Positions 27,088 to 35,661 of a stretch of 64,000 nt of DNA are shown here, one piece after another. The stretch is taken from contig CANEXF010000014.1 of NCBI GenBank assembly GCA_947443645.1, forward strand, positions 23,745-87,744, given 5' to 3'. The translations under genes and the position numbers were made by a program. The notes under the pieces were generated by a model. It saw nothing but the letters and a program-made list of their open reading frames with translations. It was not told the DNA's origin and searched no databases. The DNA comes from Comamonadaceae bacterium (GTDB lineage: Bacteria; Pseudomonadota; Gammaproteobacteria; Burkholderiales; Burkholderiaceae_C). Positions within the stretch are counted from its first letter, which is position 1; each line of letters begins with the position of its first letter.

Positions 27088-27681
27088 GTGCTGGGCTGCG
27101 CACAACACGGCCTTTATGAAGACACTGCGCAGCGGCTAAAGTGGCGAGCCGAACTGCTGCTGCGCGCATCAGGCGGCGGTGCGGTGCTGACGGGGCCGTG
27201 GCTGGTCAGCGCATCTCTGGCCTTGCCGCCTGAGCACCCCTGGGTTCGCGACGGCCTGATGGACAGCTACAGGCGTCTGGGCCAACTGCATCAGGCCGTG
27301 CTGGATGCGCTGGGCGCGACGGTGCGGACCGTCGCCCCGCAGGACTTGGGCCCATCACCTGCAGCGCCTGCAGCGCCTGGCGCGCACGCCGTGGACTGGG
27401 CCTGCTTTGGAAGCTTGTCACCCTGGGAACTGGTGGACGCAACTGGTCGCAAACTGGTGGGCTTGGCACAAAGACGGCAGCGCTCTGGCGTGCTGCTGGT
27501 CGCGGGGACCCTGGTAAGCCCGCCAGACTGGGCCTTGCTGTGCGAGGCCATGGGACATCAGCAAGCAACCTGCGTGCTGCAAGAACGCACAAGCTGTGTT
27601 CAGGCCAACATTGGCCAGACCATCACGGCGCGGCAATTCGCCTCTGCGTTAAGTCAGGAATTGCAAAGCGCCTGTCTTTAA
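27088..27681 (+). CDS. Lipoate-protein ligase-like protein (LplA/LipB superfamily), start unclear
   Basis: BPL_LplA_LipB superfamily: RASGGGAVLTGP corresponds to the RR-x-SGGGAV lipoate loop, and GRKLVGLAQRRQRSGVL to the Lys-containing motif of lipoate ligases. The GTG at 27088 is the first canonical start codon, but the same frame codes family-like N-terminal sequence back to about 26986 (EEQAWNRQQL, then LCRVWTYSSPAIVLG). No ATG, GTG or TTG occurs in that stretch; GTA at 26986 sits 5 bp after AAGGAG. It probably attaches lipoate to the adjacent carrier domain. Either an unusual start or a start-codon mutation is implied. Confidence 0.72.
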   Translation: MLGCAQHGLYEDTAQRLKWRAELLLRASGGGAVLTGPWLVSASLALPPEHPWVRDGLMDSYRRLGQLHQAVLDALGATVRTVAPQDLGPSPAAPAAPGAHAVDWACFGSLSPWELVDATGRKLVGLAQRRQRSGVLLVAGTLVSPPDWALLCEAMGHQQATCVLQERTSCVQANIGQTITARQFASALSQELQSACL

Positions 27682-27688
27682 AACCCAC

Positions 27689-27747
27689 AACGCTATTAAA
27701 AAAAGAGCTGTTTGCGCCCGCCAGCTGGGCGTTTCAGGCATTTTTAT
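27689..27747. repeat. Family B dispersed repeat between convergent genes
   Basis: CGCTATTAAAAAAAGAGCTG, TTTGCGCCCGCCAGCTGGGC and GGCATTTTTAT; CGCCC and GGGCG can pair. It fills the gap between the lipoate-ligase-like gene and gntR and may act as a weak terminator. Confidence 0.7.
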
Positions 27748-28491
27748 CTACAAGCCCGCTTGGTCTGGCGCGGCCGCTCCGCGCTGGCGCGCCAGATGCA
27801 CCTGGTGCAGCGTGATCTTGCGCACTTCGGTCTGGCTGGTCTGTATGTGGGCGCGCAGCAGCAGCGCGGCCTGGTCGCCGCGCTTGTGCTGGATCGCCGT
27901 GAGGATCTTGGCATGCTCGTCGTAAGTAGCATCAATGCGCGCTTGCTGCTTGAAGTCCAGACGGCGGATCACGCGGATGCGGTCGGTGAGGTCGCGGTGC
28001 ACACGGGCCATCGCTACATTGCCGGCAGCTGCGACCAGCGCGCAATGAAAAGCCTCGTCCCACTGCGCGACCTGCGCGGTGTCACTGCTGCGCTGCTCGC
28101 GACCCACCAGCCAGATCGCGGCCAGCGCATCGAGCACGGCACTGTCAGCCTTGCGGGTGTCGTCGCAAAGACGCTGCACGGCCGCGGTTTCCAGCACCAT
28201 GCGCAAGTCGTAAAGCGCCTCAAACTGGTCAAAGTCAAAGGGCAGCACGCGCCAGCCGCTGCGAAACAGGACTTCTACAAAACCTTCCTGCTGCAGCCGG
28301 AACAACGCCTGCCGCACCGGCGTGCGCGAGACGCCCAGGCGCGCGCTGATTTCAGTTTCGGTGAAGCGGTCGCCGGGCACGAGTTTGAAGTCGGACACAT
28401 CGCGCTTGAGTTGCTCGTAGACCTCTTCGGCGCGTGACGGGTGGCCCCTGACCGGGGCCGCAGCGGCGAGTGGAGAAAGAGGTGTCGGCAC
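27748..28491 (-). CDS. GntR-family transcriptional regulator (FadR/FCD subgroup)
   Basis: 247 residues: an N-terminal winged helix-turn-helix (ETEISARLGVSRTPVRQAL, about residues 46-64) and an all-helical FCD ligand domain (LYDLRMVLETAAVQRL through HAKILTAIQHKRGD) whose Asp/His residues usually bind a metal and a carboxylate. It is the last gene of the atz-type operon, 48 bp after atzH. A short inverted repeat just upstream of atzF (35386-35399) is a candidate operator. Ligand unknown; an intermediate of the ureide pathway is a reasonable guess. Confidence 0.9.
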   Translation of the reverse strand: MPTPLSPLAAAAPVRGHPSRAEEVYEQLKRDVSDFKLVPGDRFTETEISARLGVSRTPVRQALFRLQQEGFVEVLFRSGWRVLPFDFDQFEALYDLRMVLETAAVQRLCDDTRKADSAVLDALAAIWLVGREQRSSDTAQVAQWDEAFHCALVAAAGNVAMARVHRDLTDRIRVIRRLDFKQQARIDATYDEHAKILTAIQHKRGDQAALLLRAHIQTSQTEVRKITLHQVHLARQRGAAAPDQAGL

Positions 28492-28539
28492 AGAGACCTT
28501 GGCACGGACGGGCTCAGACCAGACAGTGAGAACCGGGCA

Positions 28540-28917
28540 TCAGCCCAGCAGGCTCACATGCGCGGCCACCACGCGCCAGCCTTCGGGTGTGCGCAACCAG
28601 CTCTGGCTTTGCCGACCGGTCTTGGCGCTGCCAATGCGCTGGAACTCGACATTGGCGGTGGCAAAGTCATGCCCGTAGGTGGTGATCACGGTTTTCAGGA
28701 TGACGCGATCCAGCCCCTGGGCAGGTCGCCCCGCGCGAAAGGCCTGAATCGCATCGGCGCCGTACAGGTTTTCTGTCGCGCCGTAACGCAAGGTGTGCGG
28801 GCTGTTCCAGAACAATTCGTCCAGCACCTGGACGTCGTTGCCGGTCAAGGCTTTTTCGTAACGTGCAAACTGGGCTGTGAGCTCGGCGACGACATCGGGA
28901 AGATTGATTTCAGGCAT
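28540..28917 (-). CDS. atzH: AtzH-like NTF2-fold protein (DUF3225)
   Basis: 125-residue SnoaL/NTF2-like protein. [38 protein letters not shown] and [19 protein letters not shown] fit DUF3225, which as I recall is the AtzH family, reported as a 1,3-dicarboxyurea decarboxylase in cyanuric-acid catabolism. It lies 10 bp after atzE. The AtzG-AtzE-AtzH order strengthens the call, but the reaction here is inferred. Confidence 0.82.
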   Translation of the reverse strand: MPEINLPDVVAELTAQFARYEKALTGNDVQVLDELFWNSPHTLRYGATENLYGADAIQAFRAGRPAQGLDRVILKTVITTYGHDFATANVEFQRIGSAKTGRQSQSWLRTPEGWRVVAAHVSLLG

Positions 28918-28927
28918 GTGATCTGTC

Positions 28928-30373
28928 TCAAAAATGAAGCGGTTTGATGTGCGCCAGACCGGCATCCGACAGTTGCTGCGCCGCTGCAAAGGCCAGGTCT
29001 TCGCGCCAGGGAGCGGCAATCAGCTGCACGCCCAGCGGCAGACCCGCCGTGCCGGTCGGCCACATGGGCGCGCTCAGCACCGGGCAGCCGGCAAAAGAAA
29101 TCGGCTGGGTCAGCAAGCCCATTGCGGCGCGGCACGGTTGCTGAACGCCATTGATCTCCAGCCACTCGGTGCCAATCACCGTCGCGCTGACGGGCGTTGC
29201 TGCGGTCAGCAACACATCCCAGTGCTGGAACAAGGCGTTGACCTTGTCGCGGTACAGCCGTCGAAAGCGTTGCGCGCGCAAATACCAGTCGGACGGCTGC
29301 AGCGCGCCTGCAATGAAGCGATCGACCGAAAGTGGCTCGAAATCATCCATGCGGCTTCGCAGATCAGGCAGGTGCAGGCTGCCGCCCTCGCTGGCCGTGA
29401 TGATGAACGCAGCCACACGCGCCAGCGCCGCATCAGGCCAGCTGACCTCGACATCAGCCGACAGCGCTTTGGCGGCCAGCGCCACCACTTCACGTGCTGC
29501 TGGACCGGCTTGCTCATGGAAATAGCCGCCCAGCACGCCTATGCGAAGCGCTCGCGTGCGGTGCCTGGCGCTACCCCCCACAGGCCGCATGGACGGCGTC
29601 ACGGGCTGCACACGCAGCGCGTGGCTGCCCGGGTCCAGCGGATCAGGCGATTGCAGGGCATCGTAGGCCAGCGCCAGGCCGGCGAGGCTGCCAGCCAAGG
29701 GACCAAGGTGGTCAATGCTGTGCACAAAGGGGTAGCTGCCACGCCGGGAAAGTCGGCCGAAAGTCGGCTTCAATCCCCAGACGCCGCACAGCGAGGCGGG
29801 CACCCGAATCGAGCCGTTGGTGTCCGAACCCAGTGTGATCGGCACCTGGCCTGCCGCCACCGCCGCGCCCGCGCCGCCTGACGAGCCACCGGTGATGCGC
29901 GTCAGGTCGTGCGGGTTGTGGCTGGGTCCGTAGTGCGTGTTTTCGGTCGTGAAGCCATAGGCGTACTCGTCCATGTTGAGCGCGCCCACCAGCACCGCGC
30001 CGGCGGCCTTCATCTGCTTGACCAGAAACGCATCGGCTGAGGCCGCGGCGTGGCTCTGGTTGATCTTTGAGCCAGCCAGCGTCACCACGCCTTCGATGTC
30101 GTAGAGGTTTTTGACGGCGTAAGGCACGCCTGCCAGCGGTCCGAGGTCAGGCCCATGCTTGAGTCCAGCGCGCTGTGCATCCACCGCGTCGGCCTCGGCA
30201 TAGGCACGGCTTCGGGTTTGCTCGGTAAACGCGTTGACGCGTGTATCGCTGGCGTCAATGCGCATCAGGCTGGCGTCCAGCAGCTCACGCGCGCTGACCT
30301 CACCGGCCGCGACCAGCGCGGCCATGGCTGCTGCATCCAGATTTTCAAAGGCGTCAATAGCTATGCTTTTCAT
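28928..30373 (-). CDS. atzE: AtzE-like amidase (1-carboxybiuret hydrolase catalytic subunit)
   Basis: 481-residue amidase-signature hydrolase. Lys in [13 protein letters not shown], Ser-rich loop [15 protein letters not shown] and nucleophile region [16 protein letters not shown] give the full Ser-cisSer-Lys triad. Unlike GatA it is paired with a tiny DUF4089 protein (AtzG) whose gene overlaps its start by 4 bp, the arrangement of 1-carboxybiuret hydrolase. A plain substrate-unspecified amidase is the alternative. The first codons (MKSIAIDAF) come from a family B repeat. Confidence 0.85.
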   Translation of the reverse strand: MKSIAIDAFENLDAAAMAALVAAGEVSARELLDASLMRIDASDTRVNAFTEQTRSRAYAEADAVDAQRAGLKHGPDLGPLAGVPYAVKNLYDIEGVVTLAGSKINQSHAAASADAFLVKQMKAAGAVLVGALNMDEYAYGFTTENTHYGPSHNPHDLTRITGGSSGGAGAAVAAGQVPITLGSDTNGSIRVPASLCGVWGLKPTFGRLSRRGSYPFVHSIDHLGPLAGSLAGLALAYDALQSPDPLDPGSHALRVQPVTPSMRPVGGSARHRTRALRIGVLGGYFHEQAGPAAREVVALAAKALSADVEVSWPDAALARVAAFIITASEGGSLHLPDLRSRMDDFEPLSVDRFIAGALQPSDWYLRAQRFRRLYRDKVNALFQHWDVLLTAATPVSATVIGTEWLEINGVQQPCRAAMGLLTQPISFAGCPVLSAPMWPTGTAGLPLGVQLIAAPWREDLAFAAAQQLSDAGLAHIKPLHF

Positions 30374-30416
30374 AGCTTGTCGCGCCCGTCTTCATTGGCC
30401 GGGAAAGGTGCCGGGC
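30345..30416. repeat. Family B repeat forming the atzG/atzE junction
   Basis: AATAGCTATGCTTTTCATAG is a palindrome containing the atzE ATG and the atzG stop; GCGCCCGTCTTCATTGGCCG continues the repeat and encodes the AtzG tail (ANEDGRDKL). Confidence 0.6.
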
Positions 30417-30591
30417 AATATATTTCTGCCAGCTCATCGTGCGCAACCAAGGCCACGCCGTCGAGCATGGCCGCCATCGCGGCGGTACGCTGAAAGTGGC
30501 TGGCCACGCTCTGGCAGCGCTTTTCATCGAGCGCCAGACCGAGCAAGGCAGCCGTGCTGCTGACGTAGTCCAAAATCAAACTGTCCTTCAT
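30370..30591 (-). CDS. atzG: AtzG-like small subunit (DUF4089)
   Basis: 73 residues, helical, starting MKDSLILDYVSSTAALLGLAL. Size and position immediately before an AtzE-like amidase, with a 4-bp overlap, match AtzG, which is structurally related to GatC and forms a heterotetramer with AtzE. The last ten residues derive from a family B repeat. It lies 24 bp after the ABC ATPase gene. Confidence 0.82.
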   Translation of the reverse strand: MKDSLILDYVSSTAALLGLALDEKRCQSVASHFQRTAAMAAMLDGVALVAHDELAEIYCPAPFPANEDGRDKL

Positions 30592-30615
30592 GTGCGTCTT
30601 TCTTTTCGCTTTGTT

Positions 30616-31437
30616 TTAACGCCGCACTTCGCGCTGGAAAATTTCCAGGCTCAGTTTCTTGGTGCTGATAAAGCTCGCTTCTGACAGGGTCTCCACCGTA
30701 CGTGGTCGGGCGTCGCCATAGTGAAGGATTTCAGCCACGCGGGTTGGACGCTTGGTCAGCAGCAGCACCTGATCGGCCAGGTACACGGCCTCTTCGAGAT
30801 CGTGCGACACCAGCAGCATGGTGGTGCCGGTCTGCATGAAAACTTCCTGCAGCTTTTCGCGGATGAACAGCGTCATCTCGAAGTCAAGCGCTGAAAAAGG
30901 CTCGTCCAGAAACAGCACCTCGGGCTTGGGCGCCAGCGCCCGCATGATGGACGCGGTTTGCTGCTGCCCGCCCGAGAGTTCGTAGGGGTAGCGGTTAAGG
31001 TCGAACTTCACATCAAAGGACGCGACCAGCTCGGCCATGCGTCTGTCAACTTCAGCCTTGGATTTACCTTCGAGCTTGAGCGGATAGGCGATGTTGTCTA
31101 TGGTGCGCATCCACGGAAACAAGGCTTCGCGGTAGTTCTGAAAAACATAGCCGATCTTGGTGTCCTTGAGCGACTTGCCATCAAACAGGATTTCGCCAGC
31201 GTCAATAGACACCAGCCCGGCGATCATGTTGATCAGCGTGGACTTGCCGCAGCCGTTGGGGCCAAACACCGAGACGATCTTGTTCTTCGGGATGTCGAGG
31301 TTGAAGTCTTCATACAGCGGCCAGCCCGCAAAATATTTGGTCAGCCCGCGTATGGTGATGTGGGTGCCGGCCGGACCGGGCCGAAAGGGCGGCACCGGCA
31401 CATCGGCAAACACAGGAGCGTTGATTACAGCGGACAT
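30616..31437 (-). CDS. NitT/TauT-type ABC transporter ATP-binding protein
   Basis: 273-residue ATPase. Walker A GPNGCGKST, signature LSGGQQQTASIMRALAPKPE and Walker B VLFLDEPFSALD; the H-loop is VSHDLEEAV. It energises the permease encoded upstream across a 265-bp gap filled with repeats. The sequence LSGGQQQ is the form seen in nitrate/taurine/pyrimidine-type importers. The substrate is probably the ureide or heterocycle degraded by the Atz-type enzymes (inference). Confidence 0.93.
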   Translation of the reverse strand: MSAVINAPVFADVPVPPFRPGPAGTHITIRGLTKYFAGWPLYEDFNLDIPKNKIVSVFGPNGCGKSTLINMIAGLVSIDAGEILFDGKSLKDTKIGYVFQNYREALFPWMRTIDNIAYPLKLEGKSKAEVDRRMAELVASFDVKFDLNRYPYELSGGQQQTASIMRALAPKPEVLFLDEPFSALDFEMTLFIREKLQEVFMQTGTTMLLVSHDLEEAVYLADQVLLLTKRPTRVAEILHYGDARPRTVETLSEASFISTKKLSLEIFQREVRR

Positions 31438-31489
31438 ATCGAGTTCCAGAGGGATGCATGGGTGAACAGAGCAGTGAGCGACCGACGGT

Positions 31490-31701
31490 CTCCCACCTTC
31501 AAGCGGGAGCCGCGGAACCGGCTTTGCCGGGCCGCAGGCGCATCCTTCGATACCTCAGGACGAACGGTATCTAGGCTCAGCAAGCATGGATATGCGTTCC
31601 CCTTCAAGCCGGGGCCGCGGGACTGGCTCAGCCAGACCGCAGGCGCAGCAGCCCCCTCGGGGGGCAGCGCAGTACGCGAAGCGACAAGCGTGGGGGCCAT
31701 C
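31490..31701. repeat. Composite family A repeats (long form) after the permease stop
   Basis: The 265-bp gap 31438-31702 holds two distal arms of the long form (31497-31545 and 31605-31645, each with a CCGCGG motif) and one full core with CCCCCTCGGGGGGC. The proximal end GGCCCCCACGC lies 4 bp after the permease stop on the minus strand. A short segment CCTTCGATACCTCAGGACGA between them resembles another common Burkholderiales repeat. Confidence 0.7.
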
Positions 31702-31702
31702 T

Positions 31703-32542
31703 CTACCTTCCACTCCAATGAATGATGCGCCGCTCACCCATCAGGAACAGGATATTGAGCGCGTAGCCCAGGCCGCCTGCAGACAGGATGGCCGCGTACA
31801 TGTCGCGCACATTCATGACCTGTTGCGAGTTGATGATGCGGTTACCCAGACCGCTGTCCGAGCCAATGAACATCTCTGCCACGATCACGATCACCAGCGC
31901 CATCGAGACGGCCGAGCGCAGTCCCACAAAGCTCGGTTGCAGGCTTTCCCAGACCAGCACGTCCCGGAAGATCTGCCAGCGCGACGCGCCCATGACCCTG
32001 GCAGCCATCACGCGCTGCTTGCGCGCATTGATCACGCCATAAGCGCTGTTGAAGACCACTATCAGCAAGGCGCCAAAAGCGGCAATCGCCACCTTGTTGA
32101 TGTCTGACACACCAAAGATCATCAGGAACAGCGGAATCAGCGCCGACGAGGGCGTGGAGCGAAAGAAATCAATCAGAAACTCCACGCTGCGATAGGCTTT
32201 TTCAGAGCTGCCCAGCAGCACGCCCAGCGGCACACCGACCACGGCGGCGATCAGGAAAGATTCCAGCGTGCGCCACAGCGTCACTGCAAAGTCCTTGAGC
32301 AGGGGACCGCCGGCCAGGCCGTTGATCAGGGTCAAAAGTGTGTCGGCCGGTGCTGGCAACAAGATCGCCTTGATGTAGCCGGTGCGTACCACCAGGTCCC
32401 AGACGATGAAGAGCAGGACCGGCCCAATAAAGGGCAGTGCCTTGCCCCAACTTGGCTTGTTGCGCGGTGCGGCCCGCTGCGCCGCGTCGCTTGCCGCCCA
32501 CGGCCTGCCCGCCGCAGCGGGGCTGGTATTTGTGTCAGCCAT
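31703..32542 (-). CDS. NitT/TauT-type ABC transporter permease
   Basis: 279-residue inner-membrane permease with about six hydrophobic segments. The EAA-like loop is INARKQRVMAARVMGASRWQ, followed by IFRDVLVWESLQPSFVGLR, as in SsuC/TauC-type proteins. It starts 5 bp after the substrate-binding protein gene. A composite family A repeat sits directly 3' of it within the operon. Confidence 0.92.
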   Translation of the reverse strand: MADTNTSPAAAGRPWAASDAAQRAAPRNKPSWGKALPFIGPVLLFIVWDLVVRTGYIKAILLPAPADTLLTLINGLAGGPLLKDFAVTLWRTLESFLIAAVVGVPLGVLLGSSEKAYRSVEFLIDFFRSTPSSALIPLFLMIFGVSDINKVAIAAFGALLIVVFNSAYGVINARKQRVMAARVMGASRWQIFRDVLVWESLQPSFVGLRSAVSMALVIVIVAEMFIGSDSGLGNRIINSQQVMNVRDMYAAILSAGGLGYALNILFLMGERRIIHWSGR

Positions 32543-32547
32543 CGTGT

Positions 32548-33555
32548 TCAGCCCTTGTAGATCATGGAGTCAACCATGAGCCTCGAGGAAAAGATGCCTT
32601 TTTCCGCAAACAGGTCCAGGAACTTCTGGAAGTGCGCAATGTCTGCTGGCGTGAATTCGTTGTACATGGTGTAGCCGACCATGGGCACTTCACCGGTCAG
32701 CGCGCCTTCGATGGCCGTGTAGCCCTTGAGGTACTGGCGCGCCTCGGCGGTCTTGTTGCGCACATAGCTCACGCCCTTGGCGTAGGCCGCGATAAAGCGC
32801 TTGGCCTCTTCAGGATGCTTTTTGATGAAGCTGCTGGTCAGTGACGCGGCGCCGCCAAACCAGGGGGCCATCGCGTCACCCAAAACGTACTTGGAAATCA
32901 CGCCGGCTTCGAGCACCCGCGTCGTGCCATTGAGGCGGCCAATGGTTCCGGTGGGCTCCAACGTGTAGCAGCCATCGATCTGACCGGCAGCCAAGGCAGC
33001 AATGTGCTGGGAGATTGGAAGCTCAATCACGGTCGCGCCGGTTGCGCCACCACGCTCAAGAATGGTCTTGGCCAGCGTGACGTTTTGAATGCCAGGACCG
33101 GAGCCAACGCGCTTGCCTTTGAGGTCAGCCATAGTTTTGGCCGTGCTTGCGATCGGCACGATGACTTCGTCGAGCACATTTTTGACGTTGCTGGGATTGG
33201 CACAAAAGATCTTGAAGGTGCCAGGCGCGGCAATTTCACCAATCGCCAGATTGCCCGAGCCCGTGCCGTTGGCGCTGCCGTCGCAACGATCAGACAGCAT
33301 GCCCTCCATGATCTGCGCGGCGGCGGCATAACGCTGCACCTCCACATTGACGCCCGCTTCCTTGAAGTAGCCCAGCTCGACGGCTGCGTAAAACGGCAGG
33401 CCAGCCGCGATGGGCCAGTAGCCGATGCGGATTTTCGGTCCGGCTTGCGCACGCACAATGGCCGGTGCCGCGAGCACGCCCAGAGCGGCGGCGCCGGTCT
33501 TGAGCAGGGTTCTGCGCGACGGTGCGGCTGCGGATGTGAGGGTGTTGCTTGTCAT
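32548..33555 (-). CDS. NitT/TauT-type ABC transporter substrate-binding protein
   Basis: 335 residues with a Tat-like signal (SRRTLLKTGAAALGVLAAPA, then IVRAQA). The mature protein begins KIRIGYWPIAAGLPFYAAVE and has KTMADLKGKRVGSGPGI, typical of the SsuA/NMT1-like family. It is the first transporter gene after atzF (52 bp). The context of allophanate and carboxybiuret hydrolases suggests it binds a nitrogen-rich ureide or heterocycle; the ligand cannot be read from sequence. Confidence 0.92.
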   Translation of the reverse strand: MTSNTLTSAAAPSRRTLLKTGAAALGVLAAPAIVRAQAGPKIRIGYWPIAAGLPFYAAVELGYFKEAGVNVEVQRYAAAAQIMEGMLSDRCDGSANGTGSGNLAIGEIAAPGTFKIFCANPSNVKNVLDEVIVPIASTAKTMADLKGKRVGSGPGIQNVTLAKTILERGGATGATVIELPISQHIAALAAGQIDGCYTLEPTGTIGRLNGTTRVLEAGVISKYVLGDAMAPWFGGAASLTSSFIKKHPEEAKRFIAAYAKGVSYVRNKTAEARQYLKGYTAIEGALTGEVPMVGYTMYNEFTPADIAHFQKFLDLFAEKGIFSSRLMVDSMIYKG

Positions 33556-33607
33556 GAGAGGCTCCTGCTGTGTGAAAAAAGTTGATGAATACGTTGATGC
33601 AAAAAAA

Positions 33608-35371
33608 TCAGCTGCCGACCGCGGCCTTGTCGCCGGCCAGTGAATCGATGTAGGCGCGCCAGCCGCCGAACTGCGAGATGTCCTGGGCGCCCTGCAGCGC
33701 GTGCGCTTCACAGACAAAGCCCTGCACAGTGCTGGTGTCGTCCAGCTCCAGCGTGCCTATGCCCAGTGGCGCGGGAATCAAGGCCACAAACGAGCCGTAG
33801 TGGCGCAGTGGCATCTCCCAGATCTCCAGCTCGATCTGCGCGCCCTGGTCTGGTGCCACACGCAGCATTCCGGGCTTTGGGGGCGTCGTTCCCGGCAAGG
33901 CATAGAGGCGGTAATGCGCCGCCGTTTTAGCGCTGCGGACCAGCGTGGCGCCGCGCTCGGTCAGTTGTCCGTTCAGTGGCATGCCCGACAGGTGCGCGCC
34001 AACCACCGCCAACCTGATGCAGGCTTCGGGCTGGATGCCGGCAATTGCCTGCGCTGGGGGAAGCGGCCTGCCGGTTGCGCCCTGCGTCATGCCACTCAGG
34101 TGGTGGTAGCGCTGACCCAGCTCGGCCAGTTGCCAGTCGCTGCCGGCCTGGCCTATCAGCGTGATGCCAAAAGGCAGGCCGTCTGCGCGTATCGCGCTCG
34201 GCACGGACAAGGCCGCGTAGTCCAGCAGGTTGACGAAGTTGGTGTATGCCCCGAGCTTGCGGTTCAGGACTACCGGGTCGTTCTGCATCTGCGCAATCGT
34301 GTAATGCGTAGGCGCAGTGGGTACCATTAAAAAATCAATTGAATCCCACATGGCATCGGCCTGCTGACCCAGTTGTTTGACCCGGGTTTGCACAGCGTAA
34401 AGATCGGCAGCGCTGTAGTTGCGGCCCGCAGCGATGATGCTGCGCACCGGCTCGATCACATCGCTTTCATGCGCGTCAAAAAAGCCGCGTATGGCGGTGT
34501 AGCGTTCTGCCACCAGGGCGCTTTCATACAGCAGTGCGGCGACTTCTGCCAGTGGTGCGAAGTCCACCGTGACAGCGCTGCCGCCCATGGCCTGCAAGCG
34601 GGACACAGCCTCTTGAAAAGCCACTTCGGCGGCCGCATCGCCCTCAAACTCCAGCGCTGACGGCACGCCAAAACGAAAGGCGGCAGGAAATGCCTGGGTC
34701 GCCATGGGCAGCGCGCGCGAATAAGCATCCAGCGGGTCGTGGCCCATGGCCGCTTCCAGCACCCGCACGGCCGTGCCAACACTGCGGGCAAAAATGGAGA
34801 CGCAATCAACACTCTGCGCTGCCGGCACCACGCCGCGCGCGCTGAGCAGGCCACGCGAAGGCTTGAGGCCGACGATGTTGTTCAACCCTGCAGGCACGCG
34901 GCCAGAGCCGGCTGTGTCGGTGCCCAGCGCAAAGTCCACCTGCCCGGTGGCCACCACATAGGCCGAGCCCGAGCTCGACCCACCCGACACATAGGCCGGG
35001 TTGATGGCATTGGGTACTGCGCCATACGGCGAGCGCGTGCCATTGAGGCCACAGGCAAACTGGTCGAGGTTGGTCTTGCCCACCAGAGATGCACCAGCGC
35101 CCAGTAGCTTTTGCACCACCGCGGCATGTGCCTGCGGCGCATGACTGAAGGCTGGGCAACCCGCCGTGGTCGGCAGACCGAGCGCGTCAATGTTGTCCTT
35201 GGCGGCAAAGACCAGACCCTTCAGAGGGCCCGATGCCGCCTCGGCCTGATCGCTGACCAGCGGTACTGTGAAGCGGGAAATCCAGGCTTGTGGCGCCAAA
35301 CCGGATGCGTCCGGGGTGGCTGGTTGGGACTGCGCGGAAGGACCGTCAGTGAGAATTGTGCTCTGCACCAT
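33608..35371 (-). CDS. atzF: Allophanate hydrolase
   Basis: Hydrolyses allophanate to ammonia and CO2 in the cytoplasm. 587 residues: an amidase domain (about 1-460) with Lys in VFAAKDNIDALG, the Ser loop SGGSSSGSAYVVATGQ and DTAGSGRVPAGLNN, then a C-terminal domain (about 470-587) with HYRLYALPGTTPPKPGMLRV and an end GGWRAYID characteristic of AtzF/DUR1,2 allophanate hydrolases. It heads the operon atzF-ABC-atzGEH-gntR. No urea carboxylase gene is adjacent, which argues for a ureide route over urea amidolyase. Confidence 0.92.
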   Translation of the reverse strand: MVQSTILTDGPSAQSQPATPDASGLAPQAWISRFTVPLVSDQAEAASGPLKGLVFAAKDNIDALGLPTTAGCPAFSHAPQAHAAVVQKLLGAGASLVGKTNLDQFACGLNGTRSPYGAVPNAINPAYVSGGSSSGSAYVVATGQVDFALGTDTAGSGRVPAGLNNIVGLKPSRGLLSARGVVPAAQSVDCVSIFARSVGTAVRVLEAAMGHDPLDAYSRALPMATQAFPAAFRFGVPSALEFEGDAAAEVAFQEAVSRLQAMGGSAVTVDFAPLAEVAALLYESALVAERYTAIRGFFDAHESDVIEPVRSIIAAGRNYSAADLYAVQTRVKQLGQQADAMWDSIDFLMVPTAPTHYTIAQMQNDPVVLNRKLGAYTNFVNLLDYAALSVPSAIRADGLPFGITLIGQAGSDWQLAELGQRYHHLSGMTQGATGRPLPPAQAIAGIQPEACIRLAVVGAHLSGMPLNGQLTERGATLVRSAKTAAHYRLYALPGTTPPKPGMLRVAPDQGAQIELEIWEMPLRHYGSFVALIPAPLGIGTLELDDTSTVQGFVCEAHALQGAQDISQFGGWRAYIDSLAGDKAAVGS

Positions 35372-35385
35372 TTTGAAGAATCCAA

Positions 35386-35399
35386 TCTTGTATCCAAGA
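35386..35399. promoter_or_regulatory. Candidate GntR operator upstream of atzF
   Basis: TCTTG and CAAGA flank TATC, a perfect inverted repeat 15 bp before the atzF start, resembling the TTGTAT-N-CAA type sites of FCD-subgroup GntR regulators. The gntR gene closes the same operon. Inference only. Confidence 0.35.
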
Positions 35400-35555
35400 C
35401 TAGACGCAAGACATGTGCCAGCCTGATTGACAAGCTGTGGCTTACTGTTTCAGGCACGCCCGTGGAAAGCGCCCAGCTGCAGGACGGCCGCGCAGGAGCG
35501 CGTCAGCTCGGGACGGTGCAGACGCCTGCCGCGCATTTCGGGCCTGAATATGCTC

Positions 35556-35597
35556 TGAAATAGATAGCTGCTAGCACCCTATATGCGGGCGCCATAG
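35556..35597. repeat. Family B dispersed repeat
   Basis: TGAAATAGATAGCTGCTAGC followed by ACCCTATATGCGGGCGCC matches family B. It lies in the 290-bp gap (35372-35661) between atzF and the M48 protease gene, in which no gene was seen. Confidence 0.6.
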
Positions 35598-35661
35598 ACT
35601 GCTTTGAATGATTTTTTGGCGAATGCCAGAGTGGCCGGCTTACCCGCCGGGTCGGCTTCGC

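Noticed and set aside
33608..35371. Urea amidolyase (urea carboxylase plus allophanate hydrolase)
   Set aside because: Only the allophanate hydrolase half is present; no biotin carboxylase gene is adjacent.
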